A DNA stretch of 64,000 nucleotides from Sardina pilchardus (Eukaryota > Chordata > Actinopteri > Clupeiformes > Clupeidae): NCBI RefSeq assembly GCF_963854185.1, contig NC_084999.1, positions 35,306,718 through 35,370,717 of the forward strand, read 5' to 3'. Positions 23,746 through 36,100 of this stretch are shown piece after piece. Numbering within the stretch: position 1 is the first letter of the stretch; each line of letters begins with the position of its first letter. Made by a program: the position numbers and the translations under genes. The notes under the pieces are model-generated. The model did no database searches, was not told the DNA's origin, and saw only the letters and a list, made by a program, of their open reading frames with translations.

Positions 23746-25722
23746 AACTAGAAATGCAATTCCAAGGAATTACCAGTGCATGAAAATGCAAAAATAGATA
23801 GATAATGTAGATATGGTTACTAAGATGTAGCTAGGGTAAATATAGTGGTTGCATAGTTTACAGAGAGTTGATAGTGTGAAGGTAGACAGTTTAAAGATGA
23901 AACGTTCCAGTTCTAACTTAACTAATGATTTCTATTCATGTTAAAATGTTGATTAGCTAACTTAACCGATGATTTCTGGCAGTAATGCTAAAAATGCTAA
24001 CTATGCTAACAATGCTAAATTTGCTAACAATGCTAACCAGGTTGATTAGCTAACTTAGTTGATGATTTTTTTGCAGTTATGCTAAAAATGCTAACTATGC
24101 TAACAATGCTAACTATGCTAACCATGCTAACTAGCTAACTTGCTAGTGAGGACTTTTATTTTGAAACATTTGTTGCTTGGGTATCCATGGTGGCCACTAT
24201 CAGGAAACAAGAAGTTACTGCAGTATAATCATGTTGGTTGCTATGGAAACGGTCATAAACACTTAATTTTAATGGTTGCTATGTTGGGTGCTAGGTACAT
24301 GGAGGTTTCATGTAGTTGACTGGAGGCATAGTGGATGATAACTGACAGTTGGAATGGTTGAACAGTTCAATAGTTGAGTAGTTTCAATGGTTAAATGATT
24401 TAATAGTGTATTATTGCAGTGAGGACCTTTATTTTGAAACAGTTGTGGACAGAGGAAGTAGTGAAACAGGATGTGTAGTCTTAATGAGATTGTATGCTTA
24501 AAGCCTGAGACAGAAGGTGCCTCTCATAGCGTTTACGCGTCCTCTCTCGCTCCTCACTGATCTACATAAAGAATGATGGAGCGGCAACAATGGGATAGTC
24601 TAGCCCTTCTTCTATCTTTCTTTATGTAGATCATTGAGGATCGAGGATCAAGGAGCGAGGGAGGACATATAAACGCTGCTTGAGAGGGACCCACAGTAAA
24701 TACTTTAAAAGTTGTATGTAGATAGTCTAATTAATGTTGATAGATAGAATGTTTAATGGATGTTGATAGGCAGATTGTTTAATAGATATTGATTGACAGT
24801 TTAATGGGTGGATGAGTGAATGGTCTGAAGAAGATGAATGGATAGAAGGTTGGATGGAATGTGCCTTATATTCTTGTTAAGAGAGACACTGATACAGCTC
24901 TCTGAGAGTAGTTGACACAGGTGTAATCAATTTAACTGGCTAGTCTTAAGAGAGCCAGAATACTCTTAAAGCCTGAGACAGAGTAAATAATTTAAAAGTT
25001 GAATGTAGATAGTCTAATTAATGTTGATAGACAGAGAGTTTAATGGATGTTGATAGACAGATTGTTTAATAGATGTTGATAGACAGTTTAATGGGTGGAT
25101 GAGTGAATGGTCTGAAGAAGATGAATGGATAGAATGTTGGATGGAATGTGCCTTATATTCTTGTAGAATGGAGAGACACAGCTCTCTACTGAGAGTAGTG
25201 GATACAGATACAGGTGTAATCAATTTAACTGGCTAGTCTTAAGAGAGCCAGCCTGAGACAGAGTAGATTGTTTAAAAGTTCAATGTAGAGCGTCTAATTG
25301 ATGTTGTTGATAGGCAGACTGTTTAGAATGGGTGGATGAGTGAATGGTTTGAAGAAGATGAATGGATATAAAGTTGGATGGAATTAGGAGGACTTATTTT
25401 GATACTGTTGTGCACAGAGGATACAGGGGAACAGAATATGTAGTCTTCAGAGAGGAGCCTGAGAGAAACTGACAGTTGGTGCCCAGGTGGCTGACCAGCT
25501 GGGGTAACATTCTAATTGCTGCCGTGATGTCATAATGAGCAATGTTAAGTCTATGGGGGAAATGGTGATAGTTTTTAACTAATAGTTTAAAAAGTATAAA
25601 AGTTACAAAGTTGAAAAATACAAAGCACATATGGCATAAGCAAGACCTACGCAACAAAGTTTGAATGAAGTTTCTACGTTAAACGGTTGAAGCTGAATTG
25701 CGAGCGTTAGAAGAAGAAGTTT
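23746..25722 (-). mobile_element. Helentron B unit 5 (long form, 1.98 kb)
   Basis: Long form with a shortened GCTAAC block and an extra GATCGAGGATCAAGG in the hairpin region. Its right end has TTGTGCACAGAGG where most units have TTGTGCGCAGAGG; only unit 15 shares that variant. Confidence 0.88.
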
Positions 25723-27465
25723 AACTAGAAATGCAATTCCAAGGAATTACCAGTGCATGAAAATGCAAAAATAGATAGATAATGTAGATATGGCTACTAA
25801 GGTGTAGCTAGGGTAAACATGGTGGTTGCATAGTTTACAGAGAGTTGATAGTGTGAAGGTAGACAGTTTAAAGATGAAACATTCCAGTTCTAACTTAATT
25901 AATGATTTCTATTCATGTTAAAATGTTGATTAGCTAACTTAGCTAATGATTTCTAGCAGTTACGCAAAAAATGCTAATTATGCTAGCAATGCTAACTTTA
26001 CTAACAATGCTAACCAGGTTGATTAGCTAACTTAACCGATGATTTCTAGCAGTAATGCTAAAAATGCTAACCATGCTAAATATGCTAACAATGCTAACCA
26101 GGTTGATAAGCTAACTTAGTTGATGATTTTTTGCAGTTATGCTAAAAATGCTAACTATGCTAACTAGCTAACTTGCTAGTGAGGACTTTTATTTTGAAAC
26201 ATTTGTTGCTAGGGTATCCATTGTGGCCACTATCAGGAAACAAGAAGTTACTGCAGTATAATCATGTTGGTTGCTATGGAAACGGTCATAAACACTTAAT
26301 TTTAATGGTTGTTATGTTGGTTGCTAGGTACATGGAGGTTTCATGTAGTTGACTGGAGGCATAGTGGATGATAACTGACAGTTGGAATGGTTGAACAGTT
26401 CAATAGTTGAGTAGTTTCAATGGTTAAATGATTTAATGGTGTATTATTGCAGTGAGGACTTTTATTTTGAAACAGTTGTGGACAGAGGAAACAATTGACA
26501 ATTCACTGATCTACATAAAGAATGATGGAGCGGCAACAATGGGATAGTCTAGCCCTTCTATCTTTCTTTATGTAGATCATTGAGGGTCGAGGCCTGAGGA
26601 GCGAGTGAGGACATATAAACGCTGCTTGAGAGGCACCCACAGTAAATACTTGTATGTAGATAGTCTAATTAATGTTGATAGACAGAATGTTTAATGGATG
26701 TTGATAGGCAGATTGTTTAATAGATATTGATTGACAGTTTAATGGGTGGATGAGTGAATGGTCTGAAGAAGATGAATGGATAGAAGGTTGGATGGAATTT
26801 GCCTTATATTCTTGTTAAGAGAGACACTGATACAGCTCTCTGAGAGTAGTTGATACAGGTGTAATCAATTTAACTGGCTAGTCTTAAGAGAACCAGAGTG
26901 TGCTTAAAGCCTGAGACAGAGTAAATCATTTAAAAGTTGAATGTAGATAGTCTAATTAATGTTGATAGACAGAGAGTTTAATGGATGTTGATAGGCAGAT
27001 TGTTTAATAGATGTTGATAGACAGTTTAATGGGTGGATGAGTGAATGGTCTGAAGAAGATGAATGGATAGAAAGTTGGATGGAATGTGCCTTATATTCTT
27101 GTAGACTGGAGAGACACAGCTCTCTACTGAGAGTAGTGGATACAGATACAGGTGTAATCAATTTAACTGGCTAGTCTTAAGAGAGCCAGTGTATGTAGCC
27201 TGAGAGAGAGAGAGAGCTGCTGCACCTGGACTGGCCACCTGGCGTAACATTCTAATTGCTGCAGTGATGTCATAATGAGCAATGTTAAGTCTATGGGGAA
27301 ATGTTTAATAATTTTTAATTTACAGTTTAAAAAGTATAAAAGTTACAAAGTTGAAAAATATATTGCACAGGTCTCCTTAGTAAGACCTACGTAGCAAAGT
27401 TTGAATCAAGTTTCTACGTTAAACGGTTCAAGCTGAATTGCGAGCGTTAGAAGAAAAAGAATAAT
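25723..27465 (-). mobile_element. Helentron B unit 6 (1.74 kb, truncated hairpin)
   Basis: The left arm of the hairpin is lost (sequence jumps from GGAAACAATTGACAATT to CACTGATCTACATAAAG). Two internal repeats remain, and the right end is of the GAGAGAGAGAGCTGCTGCACC type. A mosaic of long-form and unit-3-like parts. Confidence 0.87.
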
Positions 27466-29415
27466 AACTAGAAATGCAATTCCAAGGAATTACCAGTGCA
27501 TGAAAATGCAAAAATAGATAGATAATGTAGATATGGTTACTAAGGTGTAGCTAGGGTAAACATGGTGGTTGCATAGTTTACAGAGAGTTGATAGTGTGAA
27601 GGTAGACAGTTTAAAGATGAAACATTCCAGTTCTAACTTAACTAATGATTTCTATTCATGTTAAAATGTTGATTAGCTAACTTAGCTAATGATTTCTAGC
27701 AGTTACGCTAAAAATGCTTATTATGCTAGCAATGTTAACTTTACTAACAATGCTAACCAGGTTGATTAGCTAACTTAACCGATGATTTCTAGCAGTTATG
27801 CTAAAAATGCTAACTATGTTAACAATGCTAACTATGCTAACTAGCTAACTTGCTAGTGAGGACTTTTATTTTGAAACATTTGTTGCTAGGGTATCCATGG
27901 TGGCCACTATCAGGAAACAAGAAGTTACTGCAGTATAATCATGTTGGTTGCTATGGAAACAGTCATAAACACTTTAATGGTTGCTATGTTGGTTGCTAGG
28001 TACATGGAGGTTTCATGTAGTTGACTGGAGGCATAGTGGATGATAACTGACAGTTGGAATGGTTGAACAGTTCAATAGTTGAGTAGTTTCAATGGTTAAA
28101 TGATTTAATAGTGTATTATTGCAGTGAGGACCTTTATTTTGAAACAGTTGTGGACAGACGACGTAGTGAAACAGGATCTGTAGTCTTAATGAGATTGTAT
28201 GCTTAAAGCCTAAGACAGAAGGTGCCTCTCATATAGCGTTTACGCGTCCTCTCTCGCTCCTCACTGATCTACATAAAGAATGATGGAGCGGCAACAATGG
28301 GATAGTCTAGCCCTTCTTCTATCTTTCTTTATGTAGATCATTGAGGATCGAGGAGCGAGGGAGGACATATAAACGCTGCTTGAGAGGGACCCACAGTAAA
28401 TACTTTAAAAGTTGTATGTAGATAGTCTAATTAATGTTGATAGACAGAATGTTTAATGGATGTTGATAGGCAGATTGTTTAATAGATATTGATTGACAGT
28501 TTAATGGGTGGATGAGTGAATGGTCTGAAGATGATGAATGGATAGAAGGTTGGATGGAATGTGCCTTATATTCTTGTTAAGAGAGACACTGATACAGCTC
28601 TCTGAGAGTAGTTGACACAGGTGTAATCAATTTAACTGGCTAGTCTTAAGAGAGCCAGAGTAGCCTACTCTTAAAGCCTGAGACAGAGTAAATAATTTAA
28701 AAGTTGAATGTAGATAGTCTAATTAATGTTGATAGACAGAGAGTTTAATGGATGTTGATAGACAGATTGTTTAATAGATGTTGATACACAGTTTAATGGG
28801 TGGATGAGTGAATGGTCTGAAGAAGATGAATGGATAGAATGTTGGATGGAATGTGCCTTATATTCTTGTAGAATGGAGAGACACAGCTCTCTACTGAGAG
28901 TAGTGGATACAGATACAGGTGTAATCAATTTAACTGGCTAGTCAGCCTGAGACAGAGTAGATTGTTTAAAAGTTGAATGTAGAGCGTCTAATTGATGTTG
29001 ATAGGCAGACTGTTTAGAATGGGTGGATGAGTGAATGGTTTGAAGAAGATGAATGGATATAAAGTTGAATGGAATTAGGAGGACTTATTTTGATACTGTT
29101 GTGCGCAGAGGATACAGGGGAACAGAACAGAAGTCTTCAGAGAGATTGTAAAGCCTGAGAGAAACTGACAGTTGGTGCCCAGGTGGCTGACCAGCTGGGG
29201 TAACATTCTAATTGCTGCCGTGATGTCATAATGAGCCATGTTAAGTCTATGGGGGAAATTGTAATAGTTTTTAACTAATAGTTTAAAAAGTATAAAAGTT
29301 ACAAAGTTGAAAAATACAAAGCCCACATCGCGTAAGTAAGACCTACGCGTCAAAATTTGAATGGAGTTTCTACGTTAAGCGGTTGAAGCTGAATTGCGTG
29401 CGTTAGAAGAAGAAT
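27466..29415 (-). mobile_element. Helentron B unit 7 (long form, 1.95 kb)
   Basis: Has a reduced GCTAAC block ending ...CTATGCTAACTAGCTAAC, a left half shared with unit 15, and a right end with GCCCACATCGCGTAAG like unit 1. Confidence 0.87.
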
Positions 29416-31442
29416 AACTAGAAATGCAATTCCAAGGAATTACCAGTGCATGAAAATGCAGAAATAGATAGATAATGTAGATATGGTTACTAAGGTGTAG
29501 CTAGGGTAAACATGGTGGTTGCATAGTTTACAGAGAGTTGATAGTGTGAAGGTAGACTGTTTAAAGATGAAACATTCCAGTTCTAACTTAAGTAATGATT
29601 TCTATTCATGTTAAAATGTTGATTAGCTAACTTAGCTAATGATTTCTAGCAGTTACGCTAAAAATGCTAATTATGTTAGCAATGCTAACTTTACTAACAA
29701 TGCTAACCAGGTTGATTAGCTAACTTAACCAATGATTTCTAGCAGTAATGCTAAAAATGCTAACTATGCTAAATTTGCTAACAATGCTAACCAGGTTGAT
29801 TAGCTAACTTAGTTGATGATTTTTTGCAGTTATGCTAAAAATGCTAACTATGCTAACAATGCCAACTTGCTAGTGAGGGCTTTTATTTTGAAACATTTGT
29901 TGCTAGGGTATCCATGGTGGCCACTATCAGGAAACCAGAAGTTACTGCAGTAAAATCATGTTGGTTGCTATGGAAACGGTCATGAACACTTAATTTTAAT
30001 GGTTGCTATGTTGGTTGCTAGGTACATGGAGGTTTCATGTAGTTGACTGGAGGCATAGTGGATGATAACTGACAGTTGGAATGGTTGAACAGTTCAATAG
30101 TTGAGTAGTTTCAGTGGTTAAATGATTTAATAATGTATTATTGCAGTGAGGACCTTTATTTTGAAACAGTTGTGGACAGAGGAAGTAGTGAAACAGGATC
30201 TGTAGTCTTAATGAGATTGTATGCTTTAAGCCTGAGACAGAAGGTGCCTCTCATATAGCGTTTACGCATCCTCTCTCGCTCCTCACTGATCTACATAAAG
30301 AATGATGGAGCGGCAACAATGGGATAGTCTAGCCCTTCTTCTATCTTTCTTTATGTAGATCATTGAGGATCGAGGAGCGAGGGAGGACATATACACGCTG
30401 CTTGAGAGGGACCCACAGTAAATACTTTAAAAGTTGTATGTAGATAGTCTAATTAATGTTGATAGACAGAATGTTTAATGGATGTTGATAGGCAGATTGT
30501 TTAATAGATATTGATTGACAGTTTAATGGGTGGATGAGTGAATGGTCTGAAGAAGATGAATGGATAGAAGGTTGGATGGAATGTGCCTTATATTCTTGTT
30601 AAGAGAGACACTGATACAGCTCTCTGAGAGTAGTTGATACAGGTGTAATCAATTTAACTGGCTAGTCTGAGACAGAGTAAATCATTTAAAAGTTGAATGT
30701 AGATAGTCTAATTAATGTTGATAGACAGAGAGTTTAATGGATGTTGATAGACAGATTGTTTAATAGATGTTGATAGACAGTTTAATGGGTGGATGAGTGA
30801 ATGGTCTGAAGAAGATGAATGGATAGAATGTTGGATGGAATGTGCCTATATTCTTGTAGAATGGAGAGACACAGCTCTCTACTGAGAGTAGTGGATACAG
30901 ATACAGGTGTAATCAATTTAACTGGGTAGTCTTAAGAGAGCCAGCCTGAGACAGAGTAGATTGTTTAAAAGTTGAATGTAGAGCGTCTTATTGATGTTGA
31001 TAGGCAGACTGTTTAGAATGGGTGGTGAGTGAATGGTTTGAAGAAGATGAATGGATATAAAGTTGGATGGAATTAGGAGAACTTATTTTGATACTGTTGT
31101 GCGCAGAGGATACAGGGGAACAGAATATGTAGTCTTCAGAGAGATTGTATGGTTAAAGCCAGAGAAACTGACAGTTGGTGCCCAGGTGGCCGGCCACCTG
31201 GCCTAAGATTCTAATTGCTGCCGTGATGTCACAATGAGCAATGTTAAGTCTATGGGGAAATAGCTCAATGTTAAATCTATGGGGAAATCGTTTTTTAATT
31301 CATAGTTTAAAAAGTATAAAAGTTACAAAGTTGAAAAATACAAAGCACACATGGCATAAGCGAGACCTACGCAACAAAGTTTGAATGAAGTTTCTACGTT
31401 AAACGGTTCAAGCTGAATTGCGTGCGTTAGAAGAAGATTAAT
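29416..31442 (-). mobile_element. Helentron B unit 8 (long form, 2.03 kb)
   Basis: Last short unit before autonomous copy 1. It has a doubled TCTATGGGGAAATAGCTCAATG block near 31250 (also in units 1 and 9), and its tail AGAAGATTAAT joins the 3' terminus of the autonomous element. Confidence 0.87.
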
Positions 31443-31486
31443 AACTAGAAATGCAATTCCAAGGAATTACCAGTGCATGAAAATGC
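31443..31486 (-). other. Helentron 3' terminus: CTAG end, palindrome, ATIR
   Basis: Plus strand: AACTAG, six bases, then AATTCCAAGGAATT (31455-31468, a 6-bp stem), then CAGTGCATGAAAATGC (31471-31486). On the minus strand this reads ATIR, hairpin, a short spacer and CTAG followed by T, which fits the hairpin plus CTRR end of rolling-circle elements. It serves as transfer and termination end in the family. Confidence 0.8.
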
Positions 31487-33194
31487 AAAAATGTAGAAAT
31501 AGATAATGTAGATATGGTTACTAAGGTGTTGCTAGGGTAGACATGGTGGTTGCATAATTTAATGAAAGTTGACAGTGTATCAGTAGGTTAAAAGTTGAAT
31601 ATGGATAGCTTAAAAGTTGTTGATAGACAATTGAATGATTGTTGATAGATAGTTTAATGGATGTTGATTGCTGCTAGGGTACTTAAGGTAGTCGCTAGGC
31701 TGTTGGTAGGGTACTTAAGGTAGTTGCTAGACTGTTTGTAGGGTACTTGATGTAGTTGCTAAGCTGTTGTTAGTTAAGGTGGTTACTTTAGTGGTTTTCT
31801 AGAAAAGTCATGTTGGTTGCTATGGAAACTGATATAGATGCTTTATTTCAACGGTTGCTATGTTGGTTGTTAAGTAGGTGGAGGTTTAATATAGTTGGCT
31901 GGAGGCATAGTTGATGATAACTGACAGTTGGAATGGTTGAATGGTTGATAGACATAATAGTATAATGAATGATGATAGTTTAATGGATGTTGATGCAGAG
32001 AGTTTAATGAATGTTGATATTCTAAAAGTAGATCGTTTAAAAGTTGTTCATAGGCTGATAGTTTAATGCAAAGATGAAAAATTGAATTCAGATGTAATAT
32101 AAGAGACCCAGTTGATAATAAAGTTCATGCATAATGAGGGAGCAAGAGAGATTAATTTAGTTTGAACATCTAAAATTCATGTGGTATCAAATTACATCAG
32201 TAAAACATTGTTGATTCATGGAATACTTTATTTTAAAGGTTATGATTTGTAGACTACTTCTATTTCAAATTATCAGCATGTAAAAGGTCTGATGATTAGA
32301 TTCCTCCAAGATCATTAGCCTCAAATGCAATAAGCTAGAGACGGGTTCATAGGGCAAAAATCTATACAAATCAAATAGCCTCTGGATGTAGATTTTGACG
32401 TTTCTGACCTTTCATTAAATATATTTTTTTTGATCTTTATCTTGATATTGAAAACAAGCAGTCTAAGGGCTATTTCATTATTTAATTTAACTTTATTTTT
32501 TGTAATTTAAACATAGACACCTGACATTGTCTCAAGGACATTAACATCCATTTTGAATATTACATGTAATATCAGGCAACCAAACTACTCTCAAGCACAT
32601 ATGTTAAGCTTGTGGGCGAAGTTGGAGGAGAATGATTTGGTACAACATAATTTGGTGAATACGAAGTTCATGGGGAAGCTTAAATATATGCTTATCTATG
32701 ATCCAGGATGATGTGCTAGTGGTCTCAGTAGTACAATCAGGTTTGTATTAACCCACCACCAACCCCCCCCTCTTTGGAGGACAGCTTTATTGTATGAGTA
32801 GTCCAACTTTTAATTAATCAATTTGTTCGCTCTAAAAAAAAAGTAAAATATTCTGGGACGCTACACAATTACACCGAAATCATTGGTTGATCTTTTGTGC
32901 CAATCATTATAAAGTCATAGAAATTCAGTTTTTTAGGTGTCAGGGAAAAGTCAAGGAATTGTATTTGACTTAGATTGGGAACCCTGATTTTGGTAACCTG
33001 TTTACATAGCACAATTGTTCATCATTTTTGTCCTAAAACATTCATCATATTTCATTACTGTTTTCCATTAATTCTAGTTGTTATAATGTTGATAATGATT
33101 CAAAATTAGTAAAATGTGTAAGTTGATATAATGGTTTAAAAGTAGTAAAATGTGTAAAATTACATGATGTACAAAAGATTTGATGTACAAAAAC
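31487..33194 (-). other. 3' non-coding region of autonomous copy 1
   Basis: Contains a degenerate GTAGGGTACTTAAGGTAGTTGCTAG repeat (about 31670-31790) and minus-strand AATAAA signals near 32230, 32495 and 32790. A stretch at about 32513-32752 (240 bp) is absent from copy 2, with short homologous bases at its edges. No gene is seen. Confidence 0.6.
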
Positions 33195-36100
33195 TTAATT
33201 AAGAATACAGAACACAGGATCATGATAACTGTAATATGTCTGTAGAACACCTGAATGGGCACAGTGCTGAGGATCAGAAATGAAGATGTTATCCAACAAT
33301 GTGTTCTTCTCAGTGGTGGAGGTGGTAATGAGATTTGTGAATCCTTTAGACTGGAACAACTCATAGATTGGCTTTCTTCCATTGGTCAACATGTCCTCAT
33401 TAAAATCCCCACAGACTATAACTGGACTATCAGCAATAACATGTAAAGACTCCAGTAGATGGCAGAGATTTGGCAAAAATAGGTTCGTGTTGTAATCCGG
33501 TGGTCTGTAAATCACTGCAATTAGTAGTGGAACTGGAGCAGCAAATTTCAAAACCAGGAATTCGAGATCAGTCACACCCTGTATGTATGGCATGTGATGG
33601 GCTTGAACATGGCTTTTTACAAACATAGCAACTCCCCCACCATTTTTCTGTGAAAAATGCGAAAGAGTAGTGTATGACACATGTCTATTGCGCTTATACA
33701 TTCGATAGTTCTCCAAATGGATATTTTCTGGGACAAATGTGCCAAAAAGGTGTGTTTCAGTGAAGCACAAAATATCTGCGAGGCACAATTCATGATGTCT
33801 CTTAATGTCATCAATATGGGCTGAAAGTCCTTCAGTGTTGTGATGGATCAGTGTTAAAGATGGTGATCTCAGAGTGGGGAGGCAGTGAAGAAGGGGCATG
33901 GCATTTCTAAAGTCGACTTTTTGCATACTGTCCACGGAAACGGTTACTTCTGGATCGGCATATATTTTATTTTCATCAAAATCAACTATGCGTAGACCAT
34001 GTAGTGAAGTCGTTCTGCTGAGAGCAACGTATGCCATGCCAGGTTCAAATATGCGCTGCAACGAGACCACTGCAGAAACTGTCGTCATGCCTTGACATTT
34101 ATGTATGGTACAACCAAAGGCTAGAGTCATTGGAAATTGGTGACGAACCACACCCTTTTTACTAAGAGGTTCCTCTACTCTTTCAATGTACACCAAATTG
34201 TCCGGTCCTTCTGGTCCTTTATTGCGATGTCTTTGCCCTGCATTGGGACTGTCCAATTCAACACCAAGCATTTTTACAAGTGATCTGCCATCTTGGTCAT
34301 GATAAACAATTTTACCAATCTTTCCAAATGAACCATTCACCAGTCCATCTTCCACATCTATGTTTCTTATTAGCATCACACGAGCACCATCAGCAACTTG
34401 TAGTCTGTCTGGTAAATCTCCTTTATGTCCTTCAAAAGGTGCACTCTGTCTTTCCATCCGACCAGTTCGTAGATCTTTCTTATAGTCATGTGCATCAATG
34501 TTGATCAGATCAGAGTATAGAGCAGATATTGTGTTTGCATTGTGTTGGTTTACTTCTTTATTTGTAGCAAAAACATGCAGAATGTCTTTGGGACAGTCAT
34601 CAGCTTGACATATGGCCTGTGCAAGTAGAACTCTGTCTGCTTCAGATAATGCCTCTCCTTTGCGTTTCACTCTTATCCTGTTGAGCAGCTCAGCAAATGG
34701 CACATCATCTTTCTGGCGCATGATTTCTGTGAGAGTGACTACTTGGAACCGATCCTTCCAGATATCAAGAACATGATCCTCAAATACACAGAGAGGTTTG
34801 GCTTTACCGGGGGGACTTATCTGGTTGAAATCGCCACAGGCAAGTATTGAGACTCCGCCAAAAGGTTTTTTGCTGCCTTTGATTTCTTGCAGTCTCCAAT
34901 TGACATATGCAAAGAGTGATTTTGATATCATGGACACTTCATCAATGACAATTATTTCAACATTGGATAAGGTTGCTCTCACTTCATCTAGACGGTTTCC
35001 AAGGCACTGGTAAGGTGGTTTAAGGCTTCTTGGTAGTTTCAGTACAGAATGCAGTGTCTTGCCAGATATGTTGTAAGCTGCTGTGCCAGTAAATGATGTG
35101 AGAAGGACAGTGGGCATGGACATGTCTCTTTCCTCTGTGATGCGAGGTAACTTGCGGAGTATCTTTGATGCCTCTGTGTAAATGCATTTGATGAGGTGTG
35201 ATTTACCAGTTCCAGCTCCACCAGTGACAAAGTAAAAGAACTGATCGGCATTCTGTCCACAAACGCGTCTCATGCACCATTTACGCACTGTATAGAATAT
35301 AGATGCCTGCGTTTGATTTAGATTTTGATACATGTTACGGACCACAGTGGGGTCTACTTGAGGAGCCTCAAACATTGGTGCTGCACTTCCTCTGTTTGCG
35401 GTACTCGAGCTGTATTCAGGAATGTCATCTCGTTCATTCATTTCGTCTGGATTCATTTCCTCACGCTCAGAAATGCACTCAAGTCGAAGAAGCTCTGTCT
35501 CAGGTGCAAGTGTTGTCCATGCATCCTCCATAGGTCCATTTTCTTCTATGTTCTCAATAGCTTTCTCTATTGCATCACTGTTCTTTTCATATTGTGACCT
35601 GTTCTTCTTGACAACAGAAACTACTCTCTCATTATAGTCTCTTCCAGGAAGACATATATAGCCTGATGTATAAAATGACTCATACGTTGGAAATCCTGTG
35701 GGTTTCAGTTGTGAATCTGAACGATAAGGGAGGTACAGTTTGAGCAATGTGCCATAGAATTTCTCTGGAGTCTTTTGCTCAGAAAATCGGGCATATCTGA
35801 TAATGGCAGGCTTTCCTCTTGTTCGCTTTTGAATGAAGCCCATTTCATTTTGAAGTGGTAAAACCTTTTTTCCTTCTTTCTGCCTTCCATACACAACTCT
35901 GTAAGTGGAAGCAAACTCTGCCAAAAACATTGTTGCAAACTCTGGTGTATCTGGTCTGTTTTTGTATTTATCTGGCATTCCGGACATCCAAACATTCTCT
36001 GAATCAGGAATTCTGTTATTCAGGTATCTTAATGGGACACTCATTTTTAAAGCATTGTCATCAGTGGGTATAAATATCACATTTCGAGAGCAAGACTTCA

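Noticed and set aside
25394..25657. An 87-aa minus-strand ORF (MLRRSCLCHMCFVFFNF...) repeated near unit right ends
   Set aside because: Frames of equal length recur because of unit identity. In several units (1, 3, 6, 9) the equivalent region is closed or changed by indels. It overlaps the conserved 5' end of the Helentron, which is better explained by its structural role.
17340..31440. Regularly spaced repeats that might suggest a CRISPR array or a simple satellite
   Set aside because: The repeats are either 9-10-bp minisatellite units or 1-2-kb transposon units with defined ends; there are no 20-40-bp repeats with unique spacers, and the genome is eukaryotic.
33074..33382. A 102-aa minus-strand ORF overlapping the 3' end of the Helentron ORF
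   Set aside because: It is in another frame across the end of the endonuclease domain and continues into low-complexity AT-rich non-coding DNA that is diverged in copy 2.
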